DNA of 64,000 nt, from contig OU452227.1 of the NCBI GenBank assembly GCA_911728455.2, positions 15,702,110 through 15,766,109 of the forward strand. The letters are read 5' to 3'. The notes under the pieces were generated by a model, which saw only the letters and a program-made list of their open reading frames with translations, was not told where the DNA came from and ran no database searches. Position 1 is the stretch's first letter. The number at the start of each line of letters is the position of its first letter. Shown here one piece after another: positions 36,251 through 48,800 of this stretch. Both the position numbers and the translations under genes were made by a program. Origin of the DNA: Marthasterias glacialis. Lineage: Eukaryota > Echinodermata > Asteroidea > Forcipulatida > Asteriidae.

Positions 36251-36880
36251 CCCAGCAGAAGGTCCTAAGCGCGCGCACACACAATTGTACTATGAGTAAA
36301 TCAAGTTTTAGATTTTGATTGTTTCTCAAACGTTTAATAATCGATATACGGGGTTTAAAAAAAGCAAAAGAAGAATAAAAATAAAAAGCAAAATACAATT
36401 TTGAATCATGTTAGCAAATTGTTTATTTCAGTTATTCGTTAATACTGCAAATCTAGTCATTTGACTGTAGGCACGTTATGATGTTAAAAGCATTACGACC
36501 TTCTGCTGGGAAGAAATTCACTCGTGAAGTGGGCGCACGCATAGCACACACACGGGTGTTAAAGGACGTATGATGTAAAAAGCTTAACGACCTTCTGCTG
36601 GGACATATGCGCTCCACGCTCTTTGCGAGTGGCACAGCACTGTGTTTTTGGCGCGGTGCCAACGTGGGACTGGCCTATACATTATGAATACTTACAACCT
36701 TCTGCTGGGAAAAGATTTAGTGCTGTCTCCCTTACGTCCTTTTACAATTGCTAATTACGTCATAATTACGCAATAATCATTAATTATTGTTTGTTTCACA
36801 AAGGCAATTCAAAACACTACAGATTTGTATCAAAAAAAAATTTTTTTTTACCAAAGTATTCTCCTTACGACCTTCTGCCA
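36251..36880. repeat. Cluster of ACCTTCTGCTGGG repeats
   Basis: The 13-base word occurs forward at 36498, 36590 and 36697, as a partial at 36870, and inverted (CCCAGCAGAAGGT) at 36251. Each forward copy is preceded by TTA(A)CR. The flanks are rich in CG words (gcgcgc, gggcgcacgc). It could be a MITE with several solo ends. Confidence 0.6.
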
Positions 36881-38835
36881 TGCACCCGGCGTTATATTGT
36901 TTAAGTTTTTAATTTATGTTTCTGTGTTCAATTGCATTTTTATGTTGAGTTTTCCAGAACTGCACAAAGTGTATCCCATAAGGGCTGTGGAAACATGTCT
37001 AGAATCAGAATGTCTTATCAAGTAATGCCTGTTCTAGGCTTTTGAAATGAAATGGTCCACACTATCATTTTTACATGTCCCTTTTTTCAATAAGTTCTTT
37101 TATTCTGTTTTTAAAATGCCATTAATTGCCTTTATACTGTTTGCTTTGTTAAAATTGAACAGAAAAGTGTGCTATATAATATTTGATATTCTTGGATTGT
37201 GCAGAAATCTTTGCCAGGTATATTAAAATTTATAATTATATAAATATTATACTGGACCAAGTTATTGAATATTCACATTGTATTATTGTTGTAAGACAGG
37301 GTATCATTATCAAACGCATTGTAACCACAAGTACACTGGGTGGGCTTTACAGTAGGTCATCTTTATATTTTGCTCAACGTTTCCATTTGAGCTGTCGGAT
37401 GATGATTAAGGAATTTGGGAATCTGGTTGGAACCCAAGCTTACCTTAAATTATCCTTGTCCATTAGGTAAGAAACAGTCAATTACTGCTTTAATTGCAAT
37501 TTAAACAGACATTTTATTTTGATGGCAGTTGAAAGTATGAGCAAGTATGAAACCCCTTCCTACAAACTGAGCATGGCACAAGAATTGAAAACAACTAAGG
37601 AATATTTGTTCTTTCCCATTCTCAAATATTATGCTAAGGAGAGCTCTAGTGCAAAATGTCACTTTAAAGGGTAATTTTGCTACATTTTGGGGGTCTGTAG
37701 CAGGTTTCTTATTTTTTTATTTTAACCGTGGGCTTAACTTCTATGCTACATTTATCATCTCTTTTATACTTGTATGCTATTCTAACTACCATACTGTATG
37801 ACAACATGTAATACAACAAAATGGGTAATGGTCAACAACCAGTTGAATAAGCTTTCCCATGAAATATGCCAATTACATTCACACATACGTACATACATTA
37901 TTGGTGGGCAAACTCCATACAGTTGTGCACTATAAGCCCCACACAAAAATGTGCAATGTTCCCTCATTTTACCCACGTGTAGTGTTAGATGTGCAATTTA
38001 CATATTTCATAGGAAAGGTCTATTAATAATGACTTTTATACAGTACAGCATTGGTTACACATAAATGTGTCTGTCCATTTGCTGGTACCTGTCTGTATAT
38101 GACTGATAGTTCTGTCAATCTCTACCAAAAACACACAAAACTAAAAACTGAACGTCTACTATTACTAGAAAATAAACTTGCTGGAAGCTGAACTGTACAA
38201 GGTTGGTTTACAGTGCAGTTGATTGAATGAGACTAACTATTCTACAATCAGCTTTGTTGCCATTTTAATTTGTACCTTCAAAGATAGTGAAAGGTGTAAT
38301 AAAACATTTGCCTTAATTGGAATACTAGATAACAAGTGCATTCTGGCAACAATTAAAGGTTGAATTATTAATGCATGTACTCCTTTCTATGGTTGTATGT
38401 ATTTCAGTAACAAGAATCCAGGTTGTTAATAGCATTACCAACAACTTAATAGAGGATAATTTTACAATCGAGATACTGTAATTATAGGCTGTGTATTGTG
38501 CATTTTAATAAGTCATTGTGTACAATTATTGACATAAAATGAAAGATAGATTTATCTTTATGTGAGGTGCTCCTATTTCTTGCCAGCTGTTAACAGAGGC
38601 TGCCCTTTTGTTTTTATTGTCAATTTTGTAAAGAGTAATGTTTAAAAGTGGTTGGGAAAATCCAGACATTTTTTACTTTGATGCAAATGCAGTGAAAATA
38701 AATAAAAGAATAAATTAAAGCAACCCAGTGTCGTTATAGAAAGAAACATTTAGGCTTGTAACTCTTCACTCCAACTAGCTTGCCAAAAGGATAACCACTT
38801 AATATTACAAAATAGGTCACTTTTATATTACCAAA
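36881..38835. other. Intergenic sequence
   Basis: The sequence is AT-rich. I saw no exon, RNA gene or clear repeat border. Confidence 0.4.
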
Positions 38836-39365
38836 TCTGAAAGGTTCATGTCATTTAATTATATGTTGTATGTAATTTTTAATTAGTTTTTATATTAGTA
38901 TTTGAAGTTTATTTTAATTTATGTTTATTGTGTCATCCTTAAAACTGTTCAGCAGTATTTCCTGCAAGAAACACTGCTCAGACATCTTGTATAAAAGTGT
39001 CATCTTGAATTCATGTTAGCTGGAAAGCTGAATTCATGTAAGGTGAAAAGCTGAATTCATGTAAGGTGAAAGGTTCTGAAAGGTTCATGTCATTTAATTA
39101 TGTTGTATGTAATTTTTAATTAGTTTTTATATTAGTATTTGAAGTTTATTTTAATTTATGTTTATTGTGTCATCCTTAAAACTGTTCAGCAGTATTTCCT
39201 GCAAGAAACACTGCTCAGACATCTTGTATAAAAGTGTCATCTTGAATTCATGTTAGCTGGAAAGCTGAATTCATGTAAGGTGAAAAGCTGAATTCATGTA
39301 AGGTGAAAAGCTGAAATCATGTAAGGTGAAAAGCTGAATTCAAGTCAGCTGAAAAACTGAATTCA
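38836..39365. repeat. 239-bp tandem duplication ending in a 23-bp repeat
   Basis: The block starting tctgaaaggttcatgtcattt at 38836 repeats at 39075 with a two-base deletion and almost no other change. Both copies end in tandem AAAGCTGAATTCATGTAAGGTG units of about 23 bases, extended to about five in the second copy. Confidence 0.9.
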
Positions 39366-40407
39366 TGCTTAAAAATACAAAACAATATTCGCATAAATAG
39401 CCCTTTTACGAAGTTCTCAGATAAGAATCAATGACAAATGTTATGCATGAAAAAAAAAAAAAAAAAGGCTAAGTACATTATGTAAAGGTTTAAAACTCAC
39501 TCTCTTTTCTAAATTAAACCAATAGCTGTTTGTTCCCACCAAGAATTTTTAAGATTAATACCAAGGAGACACAGTTGAATGAATGAAAGGTCAATCAGGT
39601 CATGCAAACTTTGGATAAGTATTGAAGTCTTGGTCTAAGGCCATTGGGTTGAGTGTGTGCTGACTATTTTGCTACAAATTCAAACCACCCTATGAATCAA
39701 ACAACAATAAGACGAATTATTATTCCCCTTTGCAGTTTATATGAATTTTAGCAATTTAGAGATAATGTGTTTAGAATAAGATTTTGTATCAAAAAGTCAA
39801 CAAATATTTTATATAATATTTTCAAGTTATAATATGTAAACATGTTAATTTGAATGATCATGAACAGAAAGCCAACTGGTTTTAAAGATTGCACAATGTA
39901 GGCCTACACCCATTTAATTTAATTTAAAATTCCATATGGTGCTATGAATGTAACATAAGTTGAGTATGTCAGTTTGCCAGTCATATGCATTAGTGTTAAG
40001 TACAAGTGCTATTATTAATACAGTCTTCCTTTGATGTATAAAAAGCACTTAAACGTATATGCCAAATTAAAGACGACAATGCCATACATGTAATACAGAG
40101 TTTTTGATATTTCTTGTTTCAATTTGTGTCAAGCTTCTTCAAGAACAGTCTGATGTTCAGAACTACGGTGGAGTGGTTTGTGACTCCAATGAGACCTTGA
40201 GTGTGTTTTAGAAGCCTGGTACACATTTTTGTTTTGTTATTGAACAGCAAGTTCGTTCTGATACTCAATGTTATTTTCAGTATGCTCATGAAATTACCAA
40301 CCTGTGAACATGTAGGTATATGATGCACGTATTTCAATTGTTGGAGACAATTTTTTTCAAAGGCAGTGGCGTAACCAAATATTTGTTTTATTTATTTTTC
40401 ATTTTTA

Positions 40408-40442
<35 letters not shown>

Positions 40443-40660
40443 TCACGATATCACAGCATGCAAAAGAAAGATCTCATTTTCCTCTGTGCCGGTAAATCCT
40501 CGAGTCGGGATACGTCCCGTAGCCTTAACTTTTTTTTTAACAGGCAGGCAGGCGCGGTTCCGGTGTGTGTGTGTGGAGGGGGGGGGGGTCGAGTTTCTAC
40601 CTCTTCCCCTGCACTGACACCAAACTATAAAGAAAATGAAACTTATTGTCCGACATAATA
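39366..40660. other. Intergenic sequence with microsatellites
   Basis: An A-run lies at about 39450-39466, a (TTA)n tract at about 40420-40443, and G-rich (gtgtgtgtggagggggggggg) sequence near 40564-40590. No gene signal. Confidence 0.5.
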
Positions 40661-41830
40661 AATTCCTGTTATGAAAAAAAAAAATTGAGGTGAAAAAAAA
40701 ATTCGACGAGGGAAAAAAGATGTTGAGAGGTTAAAAAAAAATTGACAAGCAAAAAAAATTTTTGTGAAGAGTGAAAAAAAAACAATTTGAAGAGTAAAAA
40801 AATTGAGAGGTGAAAAAACATTTTTGAAGAGTAAAAAAAAAAAATTGGAAGAGTGAAACAAAATAATTGAGAGGTATAAAAAACGATGTGACCACGGATG
40901 GGTGTACTACACTAAATAGAGAGAAATCCATGCACCGAGCCTCATTGATAAAATGTAAACCCACAACTTTTTCTGTAAATCAAAGATTTGAAGGTCCTTG
41001 CTTTTATGGACTGTTGAAAAATGGTTCAACATTGAGCCCCTGGTGTTGTTGACTTTCAACCTGGATCATTTTGGGTGCACTGGACCTCTAAAAATTGCCA
41101 TATTTTGCATAACAGTGTAGGTTCATTTTTCCAAGATGAAGTATGACCAGTTTACTCGTTTAGGGGTATTTTTATTTTGGATCAGCCCACCAAAAATGCT
41201 CAATGGCTAACCTTCTAAAAATTGAAAAGAAAAATGAAGTTCAGTTGTCAGAAAATATATTTGATTTGTTTTCTAGAGGCTGAGAGACTTTTAAGTATTT
41301 TTTGAATATTTCTGAATATTTAGCATTTAGTATTAGTTGCTATGGGAGCCTATTTAGTGTGGTGCACCCAGATGCTGGGTACCCAGAGTAGGCCAACGTT
41401 TGACAGAAAGACTGAAACTGAGAGTATCAGGGCTAATGATTAAAGCTGGAAAGAAATGACGGGATCTTAATCTAGGAAAAGGTACATTTATGTGAGTTAT
41501 GATTCCATAATTGTGTAGGCTCATTACTTTCGACAGCTTGCTGTTGAGTGTTGTAGTACACGCATTTTTAGGCCTGTGTACATGTACTTGCTTTACGACA
41601 TGTACGACAGATCATTCTCTTAGTCTTAGTCTTTCTGTCAAAAGTTGGCCTGCTCTGGGTACCCTACATCCGTGTTACATCGCTCCTCATTTTTTTTTAC
41701 CTCTCAATTCTTATTTTCACCTCTCAAATTTTTTTTCAGCTCTCAAATTTGTTTTTTCGCTGTTCGAATTTTTTTTCACCTCTCAATTTTATTTCCTCAT
41801 GTCCCTGTAGGGGATCCGTACAAAAATAAT
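40660..41830. mobile_element. Element bounded by A-rich and T-rich inverted arrays
   Basis: The left array (40672-40875) repeats an A-run followed by ttgagaggtga or ttgaagagtga. The right array (41685-41795) is its complement (tttttttcacctctcaa). Between them lie words shared with 16200-16370. The many small frames of Lys/Phe runs are by-products. It is probably a DNA element whose long inverted ends are made of a degenerate 20-base repeat. Confidence 0.55.
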
Positions 41831-42333
41831 AAATGAATAAATAAAAACAAATAACTAACTAAATAAAATAATAATAACAAAAATAAATTAATAACCAATA
41901 GCAAATTTCAACAAAAAGTCATTATTAATTAACACCCAGCTCATTCTTGGTTTGAAATTGAATGTTCGGTTGCATCAACCAAAAAGAGTATTCAAACTCA
42001 TTTTTAACAGTTTTATTTAGCATTCACTGGTCAACCATTCAAGCCAGTCGCAAGAGGCTGGGGAATCCTAGTATAATAAACATTTTCATGAAGAAGAAAA
42101 CAACTTATTGAGAAAAGAGAAGGGAAATGTGTTACTCAAAGAGCGCAAATGCTGTTTTTTAGGCATTAAAAAGGGAAAACCTGCTGATCAACCTGCAAAT
42201 AGTTGAAAGATTGACATTAAACAGTGTAAAGTCGGCCATCATTGTTTAAAATGAACATCGAAGGTTTTTCTCTGCGTTTTGCTTAAAATAAATACCACGT
42301 GCGGCACGGGAGTTTTATCGAATTCCTTGCACG
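41831..42333. other. PDI upstream flank
   Basis: It opens with AT-rich simple sequence (aataaataaa). I see no exon. Confidence 0.4.
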
Positions 42334-42344
42334 ATTGGTCCACT
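42334..42344 (+). promoter_or_regulatory. ERSE-II-like site
   Basis: ATTGG-T-CCACT matches ERSE-II (ATTGG-N-CCACG) in all but the last base. It lies about 390 bases before the PDI start codon, within an imperfect inverted repeat (accacgtgcggcac / gtgccgcgtagcaaatggt). Confidence 0.3.
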
Positions 42345-42578
42345 TGTGCCGCGTAGCAAATGGTATTAACGCTCGAGGCAAACCCAAATAGTTGTCTGAA
42401 AAAGATGGCTTTTACTGGAAAGTATCTATTTAAATTGTAATGAAACTGTTATTTGTGTCAACTAAATTTCACACTTCATCCCGTACACGTCGTCTTGTAC
42501 ATAATGTAGCGGTTCCGAGCTTGAGCACAATTACACGTGTATTAATATTAAACTAGATAGGTCATAGTTTACTGTCGT

Positions 42579-42597
42579 CCAATCAGACATCCCCACG
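42579..42597 (+). promoter_or_regulatory. ER stress response element (ERSE) of the PDI promoter
   Basis: CCAAT (42579-42583), exactly nine bases, then CCACG (42593-42597) is a perfect ERSE. In vertebrates NF-Y binds CCAAT and ATF6 or XBP1 binds CCACG, inducing ER chaperone genes during the unfolded protein response. It lies 136 bases before the ATG, where a promoter-proximal element is expected. Confidence 0.75.
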
Positions 42598-42732
42598 GAA
42601 CAACTCTATCTGTATATTACGCGCATGCTCTGCATTGTAATCTTTCTTTGCCACGTTTGCTCAACACTTGACAGTGTGGTGTTCGCCGTTGTCGCTTAGC
42701 TCAAGACCGAATTTGGTTAAATTCGAACCAAA

Positions 42733-42877
42733 ATGAAGACTTCTTGGGTCATTTTTGCTGCTTTACTTGCATTTGCATTCGCAGTAGATGTACAAGAGGA
42801 GGAAAATGTCGCTGTGCTTACCGATGCCAACTTAGCCTCATTTGTTGAGGAAAACAATTATGTGTTGGTTGAGTTTT
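42733..42877 (+). CDS. P4HB: PDI coding exon 1
   Basis: It encodes the signal peptide and start of the a domain, ending YVLVEF. The ATG has the context accaaaATGA. The donor is TTTT|gtaagt, phase 1. The first 17 residues are a short hydrophobic leader with likely cleavage after the AFA motif. Confidence 0.93.
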
Positions 42878-45800
42878 GTAAGTATTCACCTGACCATCCA
42901 TGCTAACAATCATATTCATAGTAACATTAACAACACTCAATTCATTGTACAATATGTCAGACATGTGTACACTTTGGGCCACACTGTACATCAATATGTA
43001 AAACTAAAAAAGTGTGTACGGTACTTCGTGTGTTAAAATGCTTTATCCTTGGTTTTGTTTGTCGTTTATTTTGCTTGCCTTGTGTTTTAATATTATTAGT
43101 ATTCATGTGTAAATTATCGACATGGTCCCTGAGTCATGCCAGTACCGGCAGTCCAGGGCACTTTGTAGATCCCAGTATTAACTGGGGCTCTGAACTCCTT
43201 TTTTGAGATTTTTTACATTATCGGTCGTACTAGCGCCCCAGGGATGTTTTCTAGTTTCAATGCTCATCGGCTATTTGCTACAATTTTTTGCACAAAATGA
43301 CAAGGACATTATGACAAAATAGCTTGAAATTCGCCCACTGGCTTCTCTTGATGTCAATTCATGTAGATGATGGCATTTAATTGTACTCACGATAATTTTC
43401 TGTCCTCCAAATTGTAGTTGTAATGATCATGACCCTCCATCCTCCCGACGGTCAGCCCGACGGTCAGAGACCGGAGGGTTACGACCCAAGACTGATATTA
43501 TCCACGTTATGGGCATTTTTGACCAGTTTTTGCCAGACTCCTGATCAGATTCATCCTTTTTTCCAAAAGACTGACCGAATATATCCATAATCCATAGCGG
43601 GGCCAACGTGATTTTGAACGTCACACTTGCTTGACTACAACCAATCAGCGTGACCCAACCAAACACGCATCCGGACGAGCAATGGCTGTCGTGTGCGTAT
43701 CGGCTTTTCCAGCTTGCAAACTCACCGCCTGTGTGTGTAAGCATCGTTCCCGGGACCATGTGCTCAGCATGCAGGTGCTTTTCTTAATTGCCCGAACGTG
43801 CAAGCTTTGGTTGCATATGGCTTGCCCGACAAAAAAACAAACAATTGAGGCATGAATTTTGAGGAATTCATATCAGCAAATAGACCGATTGCGCGACCTA
43901 CGTCACGTGACCTCTGTTGGGTATAAAATGTAAACACACACGTAATCCTCTATAGGAAAGGGTGGTACGGTACACGATGATTAATGCATTTAGTTTATTC
44001 GATCGAGGCTTTTCTTGCTCGAAATCTGTGAAGGATATTCCAGAGTTTGTACCAAAGACCTTCAAGTGGCTAAATAAAGCCAGTAAGGACAGTTCCAGCA
44101 AGTCTTGGAAATTGTAAAAGTACCGTATAAATGTGCACAGCGCATGATGGAACGTTAGGCCAGACGACCGCGATCACCACACATTTTTCAACACAAAAAT
44201 TTCAAAGTTGCTTTCCAAAACTGTGATTCCTGCAAGGCTAGGTATTTATGCTCACTTTTCCAACGTTGTTTATCCTTTTTTTACAGTGATTTAGGCCAAC
44301 ATTACAAATAAAATAACAGATGGGTGGCTACATAATAGTCATCCGACGCCGGTAGTGCATGGCTAAAAAAAAAACCTCTTTTTAGAAGAATTCTGTTAAA
44401 TTATGAAACAGAGATGTGATTTAAATTAATGCCACAACATACTACTTTAAATAATAGGGGCTGATTAACTAATTCATTGCTTAACAAAAGTAAAATCAAC
44501 TATTTTCGTACTCACTCTGTGTCACGGCCCATGCTTTTACACATATTTTTTCATCAGCTGTATGACGTCATACCAGATAGGAGGTCACGTGACCGCATGT
44601 AAACATTGTCGTACAATCGGTCTATTAAGTGGCGATATTGCCAAACCTTGACTTATGTATTTTTATTTATTAATTGACAGCATAGGCTAACTATCGTTGA
44701 ACAAATAAATGTAAAATTTGAAATTTCGTACAAGTAAACTCCGTCACGCACGCACTACTCACACAGAACCGGTGCGTGGATAAATGTGGACATCTTTTAA
44801 TGCTTGGACTTATGTGCACTTAAATGCCGAGTACTAGCGATGTATTTTTTCCATACAAAAGTGGCTGTATTAAAAATAACGCCATCCACTGTACATGTAT
44901 GATATTCACAAATCTGCTGCGCACTTTTACGTGGAATATTTACTAAATTTTACCAGGGGATGTATTGCTGAGGGTGTTGCTATGCTGAGTGCAGCTTTCG
45001 AAGTAGAAAGTCATTCTAGTAGAAGTCTTTAGTCAAGGCGCTCATGTCGGATAGTATTCATCACAAACGGTGCAGTTTTTGGTAATTTTATGAAGAATCT
45101 GTAATTTGTTTTATAGCATTGTTGAACACATAAAACAAAACTGCATGTATGCATTAGGTGTATAACCATGTACCAGCGACTGATCTCACATGTTCAGCAC
45201 ATAATACAAGTGTGCTGCCTGCTGCTGGTTTGTGGTGGTGGCTCTGTTTGTGATGAATACTACCCGACATGAGCTCCTTGACTAAAGACTTCTACTAGAA
45301 TGGCCACTAAATGACAGGTTATGCAGCTCTATTAGTGCTCATCACATTCAGTTAAACGTGTATCGTCAGCTTAGAGATTCTTCATAAAATTATACCGAAA
45401 CAAGCTTGCACAAAAATGTTTTAATTTACTTGCCACAATTGGGCAATTGGTAAGTGAACATTGGGGAGAAAATTTCCAGAAAAAACATGAGTTTCAATTT
45501 AAAATGTCATCACAGTCCCTGATGGTATGTCTGGATAGGGTCAAGAAGCTGAGGGAGTCCAGTGTATCGGCATTATTTATGGGGCTGTTATAATCCATAT
45601 ACTCTGTCACATTGTCTGATGATGAATCATGTACCCATCATAGGTCCCTGTATTTATACATGGGCAAGATGTGCGTAAACCCTGGCACTACCCCGGCACT
45701 CCCTCATTTTGGCTTTAATCTCGCGGCACAATTTTGTCTTATACTAGGACTACATATACTAGATTGAAGCCCATGGAAACGAGGTATGCCTTGCTTGATC

Positions 45801-48800
45801 ACATAATAGCCAATCTGCATTGTTTTTCAGTGTTTTTTTTTACCAGGGGTTAAGATCATTGTTCATTGATCGAGCCATGGCTGGGAAAATTGTAATAGTG
45901 CAGCGGGATCAAAATCCACGGGGACGAGGTTGGATAGCGGTTGCCCACATTGCTCCTGGGAAAAAAATATCTGCTATGATGCAATAATCATAGCTTTACG
46001 CTTGATATAACATTTACATGTGACTGTTGTGTACCCTATTCTACAATACTATTATACAATGGCAAAATGAAGCGACAGACTAAAGACCATTCCATGTGTG
46101 CACACATTGTTCGTTCCTGTGTTTATTTTTGCTTCTGGTGATATGGACGGCAGCATGTTGTTTGCAAACATCTGTCCCATCATCATTGTGTCTGCCTTGT
46201 CCTGCACGGTTAGGAAGCAATCCTTCAAGAAGGAATGCTCAAACAAGTTACTGTGAAGGTATGTAGCCTTCACATAAGGCCTACAAAAATGTAGCACTTG
46301 AACTTGAGTGTGACTTCAATCATCAGATGCATCTTTGTTTGGAATGGTCAGTGTTGTCATTGATACTGTCGTTAGTCTTTTTCTTTTACGAAATATTGCC
46401 AAAAAGACTTTTTTTGCTTCAAAAATACTTTTTTTTTTGGTCATTGGAATACTGTTTTGTGTGGGCAAAGGTTGGCTGGCATCTCTGATAGAGGTGCCCT
46501 TCATCAAGAAGAAAATGCCTTGGTGCCAGTGCCCTTGCCCTTGCAATAATGAAGTAATCAGGCCTGAACTGTAATTACCAATTAACAATAGCTCAACTTT
46601 CTTATGCCTTGGAAAAAATCACGGTCGTGTAAAGACGCACTACAGATGGGTTGCATTAGACTAGACGCCATGTTTGATAACAATTTCTGTTTTGGCCTGA
46701 AGCCTCATCAAGCACTGTAAATATCAATGCAGCTTAAGTTGCTTACCAACCAGTCATGGAATGTGTTAACCCTAACTCCCCAGAGTGATTTACTAGGATC
46801 CTTCCCCACTCTAACAAATTCCAACGCCATATGGTAACTCAACACCCAAACTGTGGTACTCTGATTATGGTGGTATGCCTGATCTCATGTAAAGCATATT
46901 CAGTTTACTCATGCAGTACCCAGTACAACAAAATCCAACAAAACCTGTTGTTAGAGTTTGATGGAATAGGGACTGTTAGGGTTAATGAAACGCATGTGTG
47001 CCTCGTGCAGTACTTACGTGTAATGCACAGTTGTGCGCTCAAAAATGTGAAGTCATTGTCATCAACCCATCTATAAACCCATCTATATTACCAAATGTAT
47101 GGTTAGAGTACAAAGATTTCATTTTGAAGCTTGCAGTTAAAGCATCACTGGTCCCTTTATGGGTAACAAAGCGCATAGTATACAAATATTGACTGCTTCG
47201 AGTGGTGTTGGAAAACCAGTCACTCGAGGTGATCCCCGGAGCAGCCTATCTTCCCGAGGCGGAAAATAGGCTGCTCCAGGGATCACCGAGAGTGACTAGT
47301 TTTACTATGCCACAACTTAAGCAGTCAATATTTGTTTGATAATACCTCAATGTCATCCATTTTTGTGGTAATATTCGTTAAACAACTCTACGTATATAAG
47401 TAGTAATCAATCTTCAAACAACTGTGTAAAATCTGACAGGAAATCTTGACAAAAAGAAAGAGGGGTACCAGACTAATATTATTGCCTTCGTTCTCATATC
47501 GTATGTCAAATGCACATATTATTTGATCGTTTCACCGGGTTCGAGGTTGTCACACAGCTCATTTAAATCTACGCTTGAAGTCAATGCAGTCAGGGTACCT
47601 GGGTATCCAATCAATAGTACATCGGTTGCTAGGCAAGTTCTTTTGTTCTGTGCGTATTGCAAGAGTGAAAATACACACCACCACATGACACACTTTCGGC
47701 CAATCAACATAGAATCAAAGGAAGAGGTGTTATAATATCAATTACCCATGTAGATTCCTCTGTGTGTTGGATGTGGCAATGCATTCACCACACAAGCTAG
47801 TGTGTACTACTATAATGCACTGGTAATGGTATGGGTTTTTTCGCAGTTGACTTGACTGTATGCACAACACCTACAGTTTGTAAACAATGTTTTCGTTCAA
47901 ACGATTTTTTGTCTTTTTTACGTAAGTTTATTTATTTAAATATTGTTTATTGCCAAGGATGAATTTGTGAGATTTGACTAAACTTCTTAAATTATTATTT
48001 TTTTCATGAAATAGAGAAAGTTATCACTTAAAAATCACTGTTCAATCAGCAGGATAGGCTTAAACTTGCAAATTATTTTAGCTTTTTTTTTTTTTTTTTT
48101 TGACAGCGTGTGATGGCTCAATTGACTCAAAATTTCTCTGAGTATTGGGCTAATATGCTAGCTTGAACATGCTGGGGAGAATACATCTGTGTTAGATTTA
48201 AAATGTGAGAAAGTTGTTTTGGATTGGCTCATTTTAATTTTTTGACTAGAGAAATGTCAAAAAAATTGGTTTGAGGTTGGCAATTTTTCCACAAAAAACC
48301 CAGGTCGGTCGGGTTACTGTAAACACAATGTTTATTTTATTTGGCCTAATATGCACAAACTTAAAGTCTGACGACTAGTCTGACGACTCCATGCTCATAC
48401 TGCAGGTTACGCTGATCCACGTTAAACGATTCATGTGTTATAATAGATGTTAATTTTTTTGCATTGGGGATAACGAATATTATTTTACTCATACACCGAT
48501 GTGTGTTAAGCACTGTAAACTCAATTGGTTAGACATCTGCTCTGGAATGGCTTGGGTCGTGGGTTCGAATCCCACCAGAGGAAAAATGACTATGAACATT
48601 TTTTCACAGGACTCAGAAAAGTACTGAGTATACAGTGCTTAACACACATTGGTGTATGGGTAAAAATTACAACTGAGATTCATGTGTTGTACATGAAAGT
48701 TTCCATATTCATTTTCAAAAGGCTACGCAGGTTTTAAACCATGCCGGCCTGCAATATGATATGTCGTACTGGTAAGTGCATTTACACACCAAAAACATGT

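Noticed and set aside
46316-46588. Frames on both strands around 46316-46588 as a small gene pair
   Set aside because: No recognisable domain, a T-run inside, and partial match to a repeat at 52470.
48520-48592. Functional tRNA gene on the + strand
   Set aside because: The T arm is perfect but the acceptor 5' half and the D stem are missing; the sequence is enclosed in a MITE hairpin.
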